DNA of 64,000 nt from Martelella sp. NC20 (GTDB lineage: Bacteria; Pseudomonadota; Alphaproteobacteria; Rhizobiales; Rhizobiaceae). Below, in pieces: positions 35,237 to 44,089 of the stretch (its first letter is position 1; each line of letters starts with the position of its first letter). The stretch is taken from assembly GCF_013459645.1 (NCBI RefSeq), contig NZ_CP054861.1, forward strand, positions 2,468,001 through 2,532,000. The letters are read 5' to 3'. The position numbers and the translations under genes are program-made. The notes beneath the pieces are model-generated. The model had not been told where the DNA came from. It saw nothing but the letters and a program-made list of their open reading frames with translations, and ran no database searches.

Positions 35237-36036
35237 GCGCCATGGCCGATATGCAGCAGGTCTTTCTTGATGCGGCGCTTGAAGCCGGCAGGGCGATCAT
35301 GTCGATCTACGAGAACGGCATAGACGTGTCCTACAAGGACGATCACTCGCCGGTGACGGCAGCCGATGAGCAGGCCGAGGCGATCATTCTCGCCCATCTC
35401 GCCCGGGCGTTTCCCGACATTCCGGTGATCGCCGAGGAGAGCGTCGCCGCCGGCGTGGTTCCCGATATCACCGGCAAACCCTTCTTCCTGGTCGATCCGC
35501 TCGACGGGACAAAGGAGTTCATCAACAGGCGCGAGGACTTCACGGTCAATATCGCGCTTGTCGAAAACGGCGTGCCGGTCGCCGGCATCGTCTATGCGCC
35601 GGCCAAGGGCGTGGCTTACCGCACGACAGCCGAAGGCGCAGAAAAACTGATTGTTGCGGATGGTGCCGTGGTGCGATCCGAAGCGATCAGATGCCGCTCC
35701 AGAGGCGAGGTTCTGACCGCGGTTGCCAGCCGGTCGCACAACAGTCCGGAGACCGAGGATTTCATGCGGAAGATCGGGGTCTCCGATTTCACCTCCGTGG
35801 GCTCGTCGCTGAAATTCTGCCTTCTCGCAGAAGGCGTTGCCGACGTCTATCCACGTTTCGGGCGGACAATGGAGTGGGATACCGCCGCCGGCGATGCAGT
35901 GCTGCGCGCCGCCGGAGGCGCCACCGAATGTGCGGACAGCACGATCTTCGTGTATGGCAAGACCAGACAGGATACCGACAGCGATTTTGCCAATCCGCCC
36001 TTTATCGGATGGGCCGATCGGCTTTCTCGTCCCTAA
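35233..36036 (+). CDS. cysQ: 3'(2'),5'-bisphosphate nucleotidase
   Basis: A 267-residue inositol-monophosphatase-fold enzyme that removes the PAP by-product of sulfotransferase or PAPS reductase reactions. Metal-binding motifs: Glu68-Glu69 in [14 protein letters not shown] (88-96), and [10 protein letters not shown] near the C-terminus. Its ATG overlaps the cysNC stop. The set cysD-cysNC-cysQ is a complete PAPS production and PAP recycling unit, and the nearest downstream genes are for polysaccharide synthesis rather than cysteine synthesis. Confidence 0.93.
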   Translation: MSAMADMQQVFLDAALEAGRAIMSIYENGIDVSYKDDHSPVTAADEQAEAIILAHLARAFPDIPVIAEESVAAGVVPDITGKPFFLVDPLDGTKEFINRREDFTVNIALVENGVPVAGIVYAPAKGVAYRTTAEGAEKLIVADGAVVRSEAIRCRSRGEVLTAVASRSHNSPETEDFMRKIGVSDFTSVGSSLKFCLLAEGVADVYPRFGRTMEWDTAAGDAVLRAAGGATECADSTIFVYGKTRQDTDSDFANPPFIGWADRLSRP

Positions 36037-36144
36037 ACCGCGATGTATTTGCGCGGCCCCGGCCGTGCGGATGCGCTTCCTGGATTCTCTCCAGCCCATT
36101 TCGCAGTCAGATGGAGTGCCCCGGCTGCGGAATGGTTGAAGCAT

Positions 36145-36384
36145 TCATAACGATGTCCACTGCGGCTTCGACGCCATTCTCCTGACGGAGACGCGAGGCC
36201 GGATTTCCGGCGTTTTGGCGCAGATGCGTGTTCGACACCGCTGCTCTGATGGCCGCCGCCAACGGGACGAGGTCGCGAGCACGACGTCGAAGCCCGCTGA
36301 TTGCAACCCCTTTGCCAGAGCCAGAAAAGGCTCGACGTCGCCGCGGGTGCCATAGGCGCTGATGAGAATTCCTTTTGCCGACAT
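36145..36384 (-). pseudogene. Remnant of a GT1/MGT-type glycosyltransferase, N-terminus only
   Basis: The minus-strand frame from ATG 36384 begins with about 38 residues that look like the start of a sterol/UDP-glucosyltransferase-type GT1 enzyme: [20 protein letters not shown] followed by [11 protein letters not shown]. After that the frame turns into Arg-rich, non-family sequence and stops at about residue 79. The full protein should be about 400 residues. Neighbouring frames between 36035 and 36430 give no continuation of the domain, so this is a truncated, decayed gene. Confidence 0.6.
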
Positions 36385-36715
36385 TCGCTGTCATTCCTCT
36401 CCGTTTGTTCGTTGTGGTTGTAGATCGCATGTTGTACAGAGATAGGTTGAAGTCTCATATGGTGTACCCTATCTGGCCGCGCAGCTTTTCATGACCTAAT
36501 AAATCTTGTGGTTCTCTGTTGACGAGGTGCTGCTATATGGTAATTTAACGGTAGATTGATTACACAATGCTTGTAATTTTTACATCCTTACATTTTTTAG
36601 TTGTCCCGCTTTCCGGGTTACCACTCTACATTTCATAGTTGTATTTGATTTTGATTGATTGATTAAATTTGAACGGCCTGGTCAGCCATGTTTTTTTTCA
36701 GGGGTGCCACCATTC
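36385..36715. other. AT-rich intergenic region before the polysaccharide genes
   Basis: No gene is seen. From about 36420 to 36715 the sequence is markedly richer in A and T than the rest of the window, with runs such as TAATTTAACGGTAGATTG and TTGATTTTGATTGATTGATT. It directly precedes the WecA-like gene. Such AT-rich leaders are typical targets of MucR/Ros-type regulators of exopolysaccharide in rhizobia; this link is inference. Confidence 0.5.
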
Positions 36716-37858
36716 ATGAGTGGGTATTTTTTTCAAGCGTTAGCGAGTGCGTTCGTCATTTCAGCCGTGATTTGCGCTGTGATTTTGTCGACTCGAAAGT
36801 TCCACCTCAGATTGTCGGATCGTCGAAAGGATACCGCGGCTGTTCAGAGCGCTCACCGGGTGCCAACGCCGAGAATCGGTGGAGTTGCCATCCTGATCGC
36901 TCTCGTGGCGTTCGGCCTCGTTATACCCGATACGACAGGTCATCATCTCTGGTTGCTGCTTCCCTCTCTTGTGCCTGTCTTTTTTGCCGGCCTGGCAGAA
37001 GATCTCGGCTTTCACGTATCGCCGCGCAAACGCCTGCTCGCCGCCGCGATATCGTCGTTGCTCGCGATCCTGTTGTTCAAACTCTGGATTCCGAGAGCGG
37101 ATATTCCCCTGATAGGCGCACTTATGGCGTTTACGCCGTTTGCGATCGCCATAACCATTTTCGGTGGGGCCGGTATCTGCAATGCGTTCAATCTGGTCGA
37201 TGGCGTCAATGGCCTGTCCGGTCTGATCGCCGTTGTCGTTGCGGCTTCTCTGGCGGCTATTGCCGCCCAGAACGGCTTGTTCGAGGTCAGCGCCTGGTGC
37301 GCCGTTGTCATCGGTGCGATGCTCGGCTTTCTTGTCTTCAACTTTCCGCTGGGGAAGATTTTCCTGGGAGATGCCGGCGCCTACGGCATCGGTCACGTTC
37401 TCGCATGGCTGGCATTCCTGATATTGAACTTCATTCCGGATCTGACACCGTGGGCGCTGCTGCTGATATTCTTCTGGCCGATCGCGGACACGATGCTCGC
37501 GATTTTCCGCCGTCGCATCGCCGGGCGTCCCGCCGACCAGCCGGACAGGCTGCATTTTCATCAACTGGTCATGCGCGCGCTTGAGATCAGTGTCCTTGGC
37601 CGGAATGCGCGGCATATCAGCAATCCGATGACGACGGTGATCCTCGCGCCGATGTTCACGGTGCCCGCTATTGCCGGGGTGTTGCTCTGGGACAAGCCGG
37701 CGGCGGCTGCTATTTCTCTTGTCTTTTTTGCTGGCCTGTTCGTGGCGGCCTATCAGTTCGGAGCCCGTTTCACGGCCAGCCTTCGCCTTCAGTCCGGCCA
37801 TAGGGTTCAATTCAACTGGGCGCAGTATAAGAGACTGTCCCATAAAAAAGATGTGTGA
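36716..37858 (+). CDS. Undecaprenyl-phosphate sugar-1-phosphate transferase (WecA/MraY family, GT4)
   Basis: A 380-residue integral membrane enzyme with about ten helices that would load the first sugar onto undecaprenyl phosphate. Motifs in order: HRVPTPRIGGVAI, AGLAEDLGF (the acidic pair is Glu-Asp), NAFNLVDGVNGLSG, KIFLGDAGAYGIG and the His motif RLHFHQL. I start at ATG 36716 with AGGGG about 11 bases upstream; ATG 36659 would add an odd hydrophilic leader. It precedes the Wzc-like gene by 560 bases, and the two together suggest initiation and export of a surface polysaccharide. Confidence 0.87.
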   Translation: MSGYFFQALASAFVISAVICAVILSTRKFHLRLSDRRKDTAAVQSAHRVPTPRIGGVAILIALVAFGLVIPDTTGHHLWLLLPSLVPVFFAGLAEDLGFHVSPRKRLLAAAISSLLAILLFKLWIPRADIPLIGALMAFTPFAIAITIFGGAGICNAFNLVDGVNGLSGLIAVVVAASLAAIAAQNGLFEVSAWCAVVIGAMLGFLVFNFPLGKIFLGDAGAYGIGHVLAWLAFLILNFIPDLTPWALLLIFFWPIADTMLAIFRRRIAGRPADQPDRLHFHQLVMRALEISVLGRNARHISNPMTTVILAPMFTVPAIAGVLLWDKPAAAAISLVFFAGLFVAAYQFGARFTASLRLQSGHRVQFNWAQYKRLSHKKDV

Positions 37859-38418
37859 TTGCGCGTGGCGGCAGGTCAAGCATGGGGCTGGACACAGGGC
37901 ATTGCGCGCAGCGTCTGGTATGACAGGGACACGTGAAGACGGACCGCTGTCGGCAGCTTGCGCTTTCCGGCATTTTCAGTGACTATGAATTCTGGTTTTG
38001 ACGGGAAACTATTTTGATCAAGCTTGAGCAACCCGCACCACCGCTTTCTGGCGGTCGCCGCTGTCCTGGGCGTTGCGCGTGATGCGGGTGTTTTCATTCT
38101 TCCCGGATATTTGTGGTTCTGGCCCGGCCATAGACCCCAAGTCATTCAGTACACTGTGCGAGACAGGCCGCAATGTGGCAGGCTGGCACGGGAGCTTGCG
38201 TCCCGGCATGCCGCGCTCTTATCTTCCGCTCCGGACATTTCTCAGTCAGGTTGACATGCGCAAGAATGCGGCAGGTCGCGACGACTACGGCCGGGAACTT
38301 GACTGGTCGGCTCGCTTGGTCTATCGCCCGGCCGGCTCACACTGGGAAAGACTGCGAAAAGAAGCGGGATCGATCGAGGGCATAACCAACACGTTTTACA
38401 CCTGAGTATTTGAGCAAC
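37859..38418. other. 560-base gap between the WecA-like and Wzc-like genes
   Basis: Several short frames are open on both strands (for example 38024-38254 and 38073-38405), but none shows a recognisable domain, good ribosome site or steady codon pattern. The composition is intermediate between the AT-rich leader and normal coding DNA, which would fit a decayed gene. I cannot assign anything to it beyond a promoter for the downstream gene. Confidence 0.4.
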
Positions 38419-40533
38419 ATGCTAAATAGCAAAACCAATACTGAAAATGACGAGGTCGACCTCCAGAAAATATTTTTTATTTTCTGGAGGCGCAAATTTC
38501 TGATTGCGGGGATATTCAGCCTGTTTGTTTTGGCGGGGGGGTATTACGCCGTCAAAATGACGACGCCGATCTATCAGGCATATTCGGTCACGATGGTGAG
38601 CAGCCAGGCAGAAAAAATTATCGATCTGCCGAGCGTCCTTGCGCAACTCGGTACAGACGATGTCGCGCTGCAATCGGAAATCGAAGTGATCAGGTCGCGA
38701 ATTCTGCTCGGAAAAGTTGTCGATACTCTCAATCTGACGGCGGATCCGGAATTCAACGGGGCCTTGAGTGAACCGACGGCGGTTTCGAAACTTGTCGCCT
38801 ACGTCAAGAGTCTGTTGCCAACGGGTTCTGAGCCCGTCTCCAAGGCCGTCGCTCCGGAGCGGACGCGCGACCGGGTGGTGAGCGCCCTGCTGGATCATTT
38901 CACGGCAAGCGTGGTTCCCGACACCACCACCTTCAGGATAACCGTGAGCTCAGAGAACCCTGAAAAGGCTGCGCTGATCGCCGACACGATCGCTGAACAG
39001 TATGTGCAGCGCCAGATCGATGTCAAACGCGGCGCGACGGTCGATGCGATCGACTGGCTCAGCGAACGGGTTGCCGAACTGAAGGTTGCGCTCGAAAAGT
39101 CCGAAAATGCCGTAAAGCAGTTCAAGACCGATACGCCCTTGACCACGCCGGAAGTGTTGAGCGGGCTGGAGCGGCAATTGAAGTCGATTCGCGATCGCAT
39201 CAGCGAGACCCGCCAGAGGGTCGCAGCCTCGGACGCTTTGTTCGCGAAACTCGAGCAAGCATCGAATTATGAGGACAAAGCCGTTCTGTTGGGCGACCCG
39301 ACGCTCATCGACCTCTCGGCCACCGCTCCAGGCAATAGAAACGATGCCGCGCGTTTCAACACGAGGATGGAGACCCTGCTTGTCGATCGCCGCAGGGACG
39401 CGGCCGAGATCAAGAGCCAGCTTGCCTCGTTGGAGACCGCGGAAACGGCGCTTGAGACAAAAATTCAGACCGAGAGTTCTGCCTATCTCGAACTGGAGCA
39501 GTTGACGCGGGAAGCGGAAGCCAACCGAACGCTATACGAATATTTTCTGGCGCGTCTCAAGGAGACTTCCGCCCAGCAGGGGGTACAGCAGGCGGACAGC
39601 GTCATTCTTTCCTATGCTGTCGTCCCTGAGATCGCGAGCGCCCCGAAAAAGAAAAGAATCGTTCTTCTTGCCGGCCTTATGGGGCTCGTTCTCGGTGGTT
39701 TGCTCAGCCTGCTTCTCGAGATGCGTAACAAGACCTTCAAGACATCGCAGGAGCTTGAGGAACTGACCGGTTTGCCGGTGGTTGGCATGTTGCCTCTGGT
39801 GCCCGCGAAACACCGGGGCGATTTCTTCCATTACCTTCAGACTCATTCGACCTCGCCGTTTGCCGAAGCGATGCGCAATCTCAGAACGTCGGTTGTGCTC
39901 GCCAATCTCGACAGTCCGCCGCAGGTGATCATGCTTTCGTCTTCCATCCCTGGCGAGGGAAAGACAACGAGCAGTATCGCGCTGGCGCTTAATTTTGTGA
40001 GCATGGGAAAGAAGGTCCTTCTGGTCGAAGGCGACCTGCGGCGGCTGACGTTCCACTGGTATTTCGGTAATTCCAAGAACGATGCCGGTCTGATTTCCGT
40101 GCTTTCGGGAAAAAAGACTCTGGAGGAAGCCGTCTTCCATCATGACGAACTCGATATCGACATTCTCTTTGGTGAGCGCTCAACGAAAAATGCGGCCGAT
40201 GTTCTTTCCTCCCGAAAGATGGATGAGCTTCTTCGCGAGGCCCGGTCCAAGTATGATTTCATCATCGTCGACGCGCCGCCGGTGCTTATCGTTCCCGACG
40301 CACGCGTGCTCAGCCAGTTTGTCGATTCCATTCTCTTCCTCGTCAAATGGGATTCGACCCATCAGAATCAGGTGGAAGAGGCGATCCGGTCGTTTGAAGA
40401 GGGCAAGGTCGAGGGCCTGGTCCTGAACCAGATCGATCCCGACGGGTTCAAGCGCTACGGCTATAATTACGGCTATGGCTATGGCTATGCCGCCCACTAC
40501 GGCGACAAATATTACGATATGGACGGCGACTAG
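38419..40533 (+). CDS. Polysaccharide co-polymerase / BY-tyrosine kinase (Wzc/ExoP-like)
   Basis: A 704-residue inner-membrane protein controlling polysaccharide chain length and export. The first membrane helix follows FWRRKF (about 22-45). A periplasmic Wzz domain with long coiled-coil stretches (about 200-380) is followed by a second helix (about 414-434) and a cytoplasmic BY-kinase. The kinase has Walker A SIPGEGKTTS (about 510), A' LLVEGDLRR and Walker B FIIVDAPPV. The C-terminus has nine tyrosines in 26 residues (RYGYNYGYGYGY and following), the autophosphorylation cluster. I start at ATG 38419; TTG 38410 is the alternative. Its TAG stop is formed by the first bases of the palindromic repeat. 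Confidence 0.92.
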   Translation: MLNSKTNTENDEVDLQKIFFIFWRRKFLIAGIFSLFVLAGGYYAVKMTTPIYQAYSVTMVSSQAEKIIDLPSVLAQLGTDDVALQSEIEVIRSRILLGKVVDTLNLTADPEFNGALSEPTAVSKLVAYVKSLLPTGSEPVSKAVAPERTRDRVVSALLDHFTASVVPDTTTFRITVSSENPEKAALIADTIAEQYVQRQIDVKRGATVDAIDWLSERVAELKVALEKSENAVKQFKTDTPLTTPEVLSGLERQLKSIRDRISETRQRVAASDALFAKLEQASNYEDKAVLLGDPTLIDLSATAPGNRNDAARFNTRMETLLVDRRRDAAEIKSQLASLETAETALETKIQTESSAYLELEQLTREAEANRTLYEYFLARLKETSAQQGVQQADSVILSYAVVPEIASAPKKKRIVLLAGLMGLVLGGLLSLLLEMRNKTFKTSQELEELTGLPVVGMLPLVPAKHRGDFFHYLQTHSTSPFAEAMRNLRTSVVLANLDSPPQVIMLSSSIPGEGKTTSSIALALNFVSMGKKVLLVEGDLRRLTFHWYFGNSKNDAGLISVLSGKKTLEEAVFHHDELDIDILFGERSTKNAADVLSSRKMDELLREARSKYDFIIVDAPPVLIVPDARVLSQFVDSILFLVKWDSTHQNQVEEAIRSFEEGKVEGLVLNQIDPDGFKRYGYNYGYGYGYAAHYGDKYYDMDGD

Positions 40534-40620
40534 AGCATCGGGCGATGAGTTGGCATCGCCCGATGCTCTAGATTCTTTATTTCGACGCGTCGGGTTAACG
40601 AAAATCCGGATGCCGGTTTT
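40531..40620. repeat. Rhizobial-type intergenic palindromic element, copy 2
   Basis: A perfect 16-bp inverted repeat (40531-40546 with 40555-40570, loop GAGTTGGC) followed by a T-rich run and the shared string GACGCGTCGGGTTAACGAAAA. It matches the element at 428-530. The first three bases, TAG, are the stop codon of the Wzc-like gene. The stem followed by GATTCTTTATTT could act as that gene's terminator. Confidence 0.85.
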
Positions 40621-40755
40621 CCGTTCGGTTGCGCGCAAAAGCAACGCGATGGCGTATTTTCGGATCAGGACCGTGGCGCCCGAGATGATCTCTCGCACTT
40701 TCCGGCGGCGGGTCATTGCGTTAGACTCGCTCATCGTCGAAACGGGATCACCGGT

Positions 40756-41895
40756 ATGTATCTGACACGGCGCGCGTTTTCTCTCGGAGCGATTGCCTCT
40801 CTGCTTTCGGCCTGTGCAGGCAATTCGGCCGGAGGTTTTTCGTCCGTTTCTGATCCGGCGATGCGCCCGGTTGCCAATCCCGCATGGGATTCCTGGGTGG
40901 CCGGGTTCAGGAAACGCGCCGCAACACGCGGAATTTCCGACGGAACGCTGACGGCGGCCTTCGCCAACGCCGGCTACACGCCGGGCGTCATCGAGCGGGA
41001 TCGCAACCAGACCGAATTCAACCGCACGCTAGAAGATTATCTGGCCATCGCCGGATCCGACGAGCGGGTCGCCAAGGGGCGCGCCAATTATGCCCGCTAT
41101 CGCGATGTCCTGGAGCGGATCGAGGCGACCTACGGTGTCGACGCCAATGTCATTGTCGCCATATGGGGGCTGGAAAGCATGTATGGCGAGCGGCGCGGCA
41201 GCACCCCGGTGGTTTCCTCGCTCTCGACGCTGGCGTTTGACGGGCGGCGCGGGGTGTTCTTCGAAAACCAGTTGGTCGGCGCGCTGAGGATCCTGCAAAA
41301 CGGCGACACCACCCCCGAACGGCTGACCGGAAGCTGGGCGGGCGCCATGGGCCACACCCAGTTCATTCCGACCTCCTACCTGGCCTACGCCGTCGATTTC
41401 AACGGTGACGGCCGTCGCGATATCTGGGACAGCGACCCGACCGACGCGCTTGCGAGCACGGCCAATTATCTTGCCCGCTCCGGTTGGCGGAAAGGCCAGC
41501 CCTGGGGCGGCGAGGAGGGCTCGCCGGGCGCCGCCGCCGCAACCACCAGGATACAGCCCCAGCCCGGCGGCCCGGTCTTTGTCGTGGGGCCGAATTTCAA
41601 CGTCATCAAGCGCTATAACAATTCCACCAATTATGCGTTGGGCGTGGCATATCTCGCCGACCGTATTGCGGGCGCGGGCCCGCTGAGGGGCGGTTTCCCC
41701 GCAGACGGTTATGGTTTCACCGCCGATCAGCGCAAACAGCTGCAATCGCGGCTTGCGGCGGCGGGCTACGATGCCGGCGCCGTCGACGGCGTATTCGGCG
41801 ACCAGACCCGCGCGGCGATCGCCGCCTACCAGCGGCAGAACGGGCTGAACGTCACGGGCGAACCGTCGATGGCTCTGCTGCTCAGGCTTCAGTGA
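40756..41895 (+). CDS. Lytic murein transglycosylase (MltB-like, SLT_2) with peptidoglycan-binding domain
   Basis: A 379-residue lipoprotein that cleaves peptidoglycan glycan strands with formation of 1,6-anhydro ends. The lipobox is LLSAC with Cys20. The SLT_2 domain (about 45-310) has the catalytic Glu in IWGLESMYGE (about residue 140) and GAMGHTQFIPTSYL. The C-terminal PG_binding_1 domain (about 320-379) contains LAAAGYDAGAVDGVFGDQTR. The start ATG 40756 follows a GGG-rich stretch. It is a single gene after the palindromic repeat and is not obviously linked to either neighbour. Confidence 0.93.
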   Translation: MYLTRRAFSLGAIASLLSACAGNSAGGFSSVSDPAMRPVANPAWDSWVAGFRKRAATRGISDGTLTAAFANAGYTPGVIERDRNQTEFNRTLEDYLAIAGSDERVAKGRANYARYRDVLERIEATYGVDANVIVAIWGLESMYGERRGSTPVVSSLSTLAFDGRRGVFFENQLVGALRILQNGDTTPERLTGSWAGAMGHTQFIPTSYLAYAVDFNGDGRRDIWDSDPTDALASTANYLARSGWRKGQPWGGEEGSPGAAAATTRIQPQPGGPVFVVGPNFNVIKRYNNSTNYALGVAYLADRIAGAGPLRGGFPADGYGFTADQRKQLQSRLAAAGYDAGAVDGVFGDQTRAAIAAYQRQNGLNVTGEPSMALLLRLQ

Positions 41896-41987
41896 GCCCG
41901 CGCCGACAGAGTGTACCCGACAGGCTTTTCCGGATATCGCGGGCTCCCGAAATTCCCGCCGCCGGGCATCGCGTACGCGCCATGCCA

Positions 41988-42016
41988 TTGACAGAGGCCT
42001 GAAAGGCGGACAAAAC
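41988..42016 (+). promoter_or_regulatory. Candidate promoter of the TPP-riboswitch TRAP unit
   Basis: A perfect -35 TTGACA (41988-41993) is followed by a 17-base spacer and a weak -10 CAAAAC (42011-42016). Transcription would begin near 42022-42024, which is where the riboswitch P1 helix starts. The -10 match is poor. Confidence 0.4.
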
Positions 42017-42023
42017 CTGACTA

Positions 42024-42109
42024 TTCCGAGGGGTGCATCATGCGATGCTGAGACGGCGCTGAGCCGGACCCTTGAACCTGATCCGGGTCATGCCGGCGTA
42101 GGAACGGAA
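42024..42109 (+). promoter_or_regulatory. TPP (thi-box) riboswitch
   Basis: All core elements of the thiamine pyrophosphate aptamer are present in order. P1 is TTCCG (42024-42028) with CGGAA (42105-42109). The pyrimidine-binding arm reads GGGGTGC then GCTGAGA, and the pyrophosphate arm has ACCCTTGAACCTGATCCGGG then CATGCCGGCGTAGGAACGG. It lies 139 bases before the fused DctQM gene on the same strand. No strong terminator stem with T-run follows, so control is more likely at translation initiation. Confidence 0.93.
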
Positions 42110-42247
42110 AATTTGGCCGCTTCGCCATTGTGTTTCTCTTCTCCGCCGGTCTCCGTGATTGCAACATCCTGGAGATCGCACCATGAAGCCTTGCCTCCCG
42201 ATGAGAACCGCAGGCCGCCAATGGCGCCGCCGTCTGGGCGACCGTTC

Positions 42248-44077
42248 ATGCGTCAGGCCGTGCCGGCCGTGACCCGGGCTGCAACGGTCACCCGTCGCGC
42301 GGCCGGACGGCTTGCGGACGGGCTGGAAACCGCCCTCGGTCTGCTCGCCGCGGTTATCCTGATGGCGATGCTGGCACTTGTCATGGCCGGCGTCTGCCTG
42401 CGCTATGTCTTTCACACCGGCGTCATCGGCATGGAGGATCTCGGCATCTGGCTGAACATCGGTCTGATTTCCGCGGGCCTGCCATTGACCTTCTCCGGTC
42501 CGCTGTCGATGCGGTTCGACGGTCTCGCAAAGCGCTTGTCCGGTCGCGCGTCCGGGATGCTGCGCGTCGTGGCCGACGGCGTCAGCGTTGTCGCCGGGCT
42601 GATCCTCCTCGTCGGCGGCATCGGCGCGAGCCTCGGGCTTGGCGGCATGTCGCCGACGCTCGGGCTGCCGGAATGGGTCCGCTTCACCTTTCCCGCCTTC
42701 GGCGGTCTGGGGCTGCTCGCGCTGCTGTGCCTGCGCCGGCTGGAGCGGTCCGCCGGTTGGCCCCTGCTTCTCGCCCTCATCTTCGGCGGCGTTGTCTATG
42801 GGGCGGTCGGCCGACTTGCAATCGACGCCGGGCTGCCGGCAAGCCTGCCGCTGGTGGTTGCCGCCTCTCTCGGCTTGCTGGCGGGCGCGCCGCTCGCCCA
42901 TGTCTTTCTGGCATCGTCCTATATCGCAATCGCCTTCGGGGCGCTGCAGACGGAACAGGCGATCATCGTCAATAGCGTTGCCGGAATGTCTAAATTCCTG
43001 TTGCTGGCGATCCCTTTCTTTCTCCTCGCGGGCGCGTTCCTGAAACTGTCGGGCGCGGCCGGCAAACTCGTCACATTCGCGGCTTCGCTGGTCGGCCATT
43101 ATCGTGGCGGGCTGGCGCAGACGACGCTGTTGACCGGCGTTCTGTTTTCAGGAGCATCCGGCTCCTCCGTTGCCAATGCCGCGTTTTCCGCCTCGACGTT
43201 CCATCCCGAACTGGTGCGTCACGGCTATCCGCCCGCCCGCGCCGGGGCGCTTGTCGCCGCGTCCTCCGTTCTCGACAATGTCATTCCCCCATCGATCGCC
43301 TTTCTCATACTGGCGACGGCGACCAATCTTCCGGTTGGCGCGCTGCTCGTCGGCGGGCTGTTTGCCGGCCTGCTGATGGCCGCTTTTCTCGCCGTCGCCA
43401 TAAGATTTGCGATGGCCGCCGCGAGCGGCGGGCCGCCGGCTTCGGCAACCATGCGCAAGCGTGCCGGGATCGCGGCCCTGCCGGCCTTCGGTCTCGGCCT
43501 GATCGTGGTGTTCGGCATTCGCCTGGGCATCGTCACGACCACGGAGGCGGCGGCGCTGGCGGCCATGTACGCGCTCATTCTGGCTGTGCTGTCCCGCCGC
43601 TCCGGGGGGAGCCTTGTCGCGGCCTTCCGCCAGTCGGCCGCCGAGGCGGCGGCGATCGGCCTGCTGATCGGTGCGGCGGCCCCGGTCGCCTTCCTGCTGG
43701 CCGTCGACGATATCGCCGGGGTGGTGAGCCAGGCCGCCATGATGCTCGGGGGCGGCGCTGTTGCCGTCCTCCTCCTCGCCAACGCAATTCTGCTGCTCGC
43801 CGGTCTGGTGATGGATATCGGGGCGGCGATCCTGCTTTTCGGACCTGTCCTTCTGCCGGTCGCCATTTCCGCCGGGATCGATCCGATCCGCTTTGGCGTC
43901 ATTCTGGTCGTCAACCTGATGATCGGCGGGCTCACGCCGCCGGTGGGCATGCTGGTGTTTGTGGTCGGCGGCGTCACCGGTCTTTCGCCCGAGACCCTGT
44001 TCAGGGCGATGCGTCCATTTCTTCTGGCGCATGTCGCCGCCTTGTTCGTCCTCAGCGTCCTCGCTGTTGTTTTCTGA
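42248..44077 (+). CDS. Fused TRAP transporter membrane protein (DctQM), under a TPP riboswitch
   Basis: A 609-residue membrane protein. Residues about 20-170 form a DctQ-type unit (LETALGLLAAVILMAMLALV, RYVFHTGVIGMEDLGIW). From about residue 200 a DctM unit follows, with AIPFFLLAGAFLKLSGAAGK, SGASGSSVANAAFSAS, VIPPSIAFLILA and VNLMIGGLTPPVGM. The fusion is a known TRAP arrangement. The start is uncertain: ATG 42248 gives a normal DctQ N-terminus; ATG 42221 and a frame open from 42113 are alternatives with poor codon use. Neither ATG has a strong ribosome site, unlike the small frame at 42183. The riboswitch upstream implies uptake of thiamine or a precursor. Confidence 0.85.
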   Translation: MRQAVPAVTRAATVTRRAAGRLADGLETALGLLAAVILMAMLALVMAGVCLRYVFHTGVIGMEDLGIWLNIGLISAGLPLTFSGPLSMRFDGLAKRLSGRASGMLRVVADGVSVVAGLILLVGGIGASLGLGGMSPTLGLPEWVRFTFPAFGGLGLLALLCLRRLERSAGWPLLLALIFGGVVYGAVGRLAIDAGLPASLPLVVAASLGLLAGAPLAHVFLASSYIAIAFGALQTEQAIIVNSVAGMSKFLLLAIPFFLLAGAFLKLSGAAGKLVTFAASLVGHYRGGLAQTTLLTGVLFSGASGSSVANAAFSASTFHPELVRHGYPPARAGALVAASSVLDNVIPPSIAFLILATATNLPVGALLVGGLFAGLLMAAFLAVAIRFAMAAASGGPPASATMRKRAGIAALPAFGLGLIVVFGIRLGIVTTTEAAALAAMYALILAVLSRRSGGSLVAAFRQSAAEAAAIGLLIGAAAPVAFLLAVDDIAGVVSQAAMMLGGGAVAVLLLANAILLLAGLVMDIGAAILLFGPVLLPVAISAGIDPIRFGVILVVNLMIGGLTPPVGMLVFVVGGVTGLSPETLFRAMRPFLLAHVAALFVLSVLAVVF

Positions 44078-44089
44078 AAGGATGTCCCC

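Noticed and set aside
38024..38405. Overlapping short plus-strand frames before the Wzc-like gene
   Set aside because: There is no recognisable domain and no convincing ribosome site; they may be remnants but I cannot show it.
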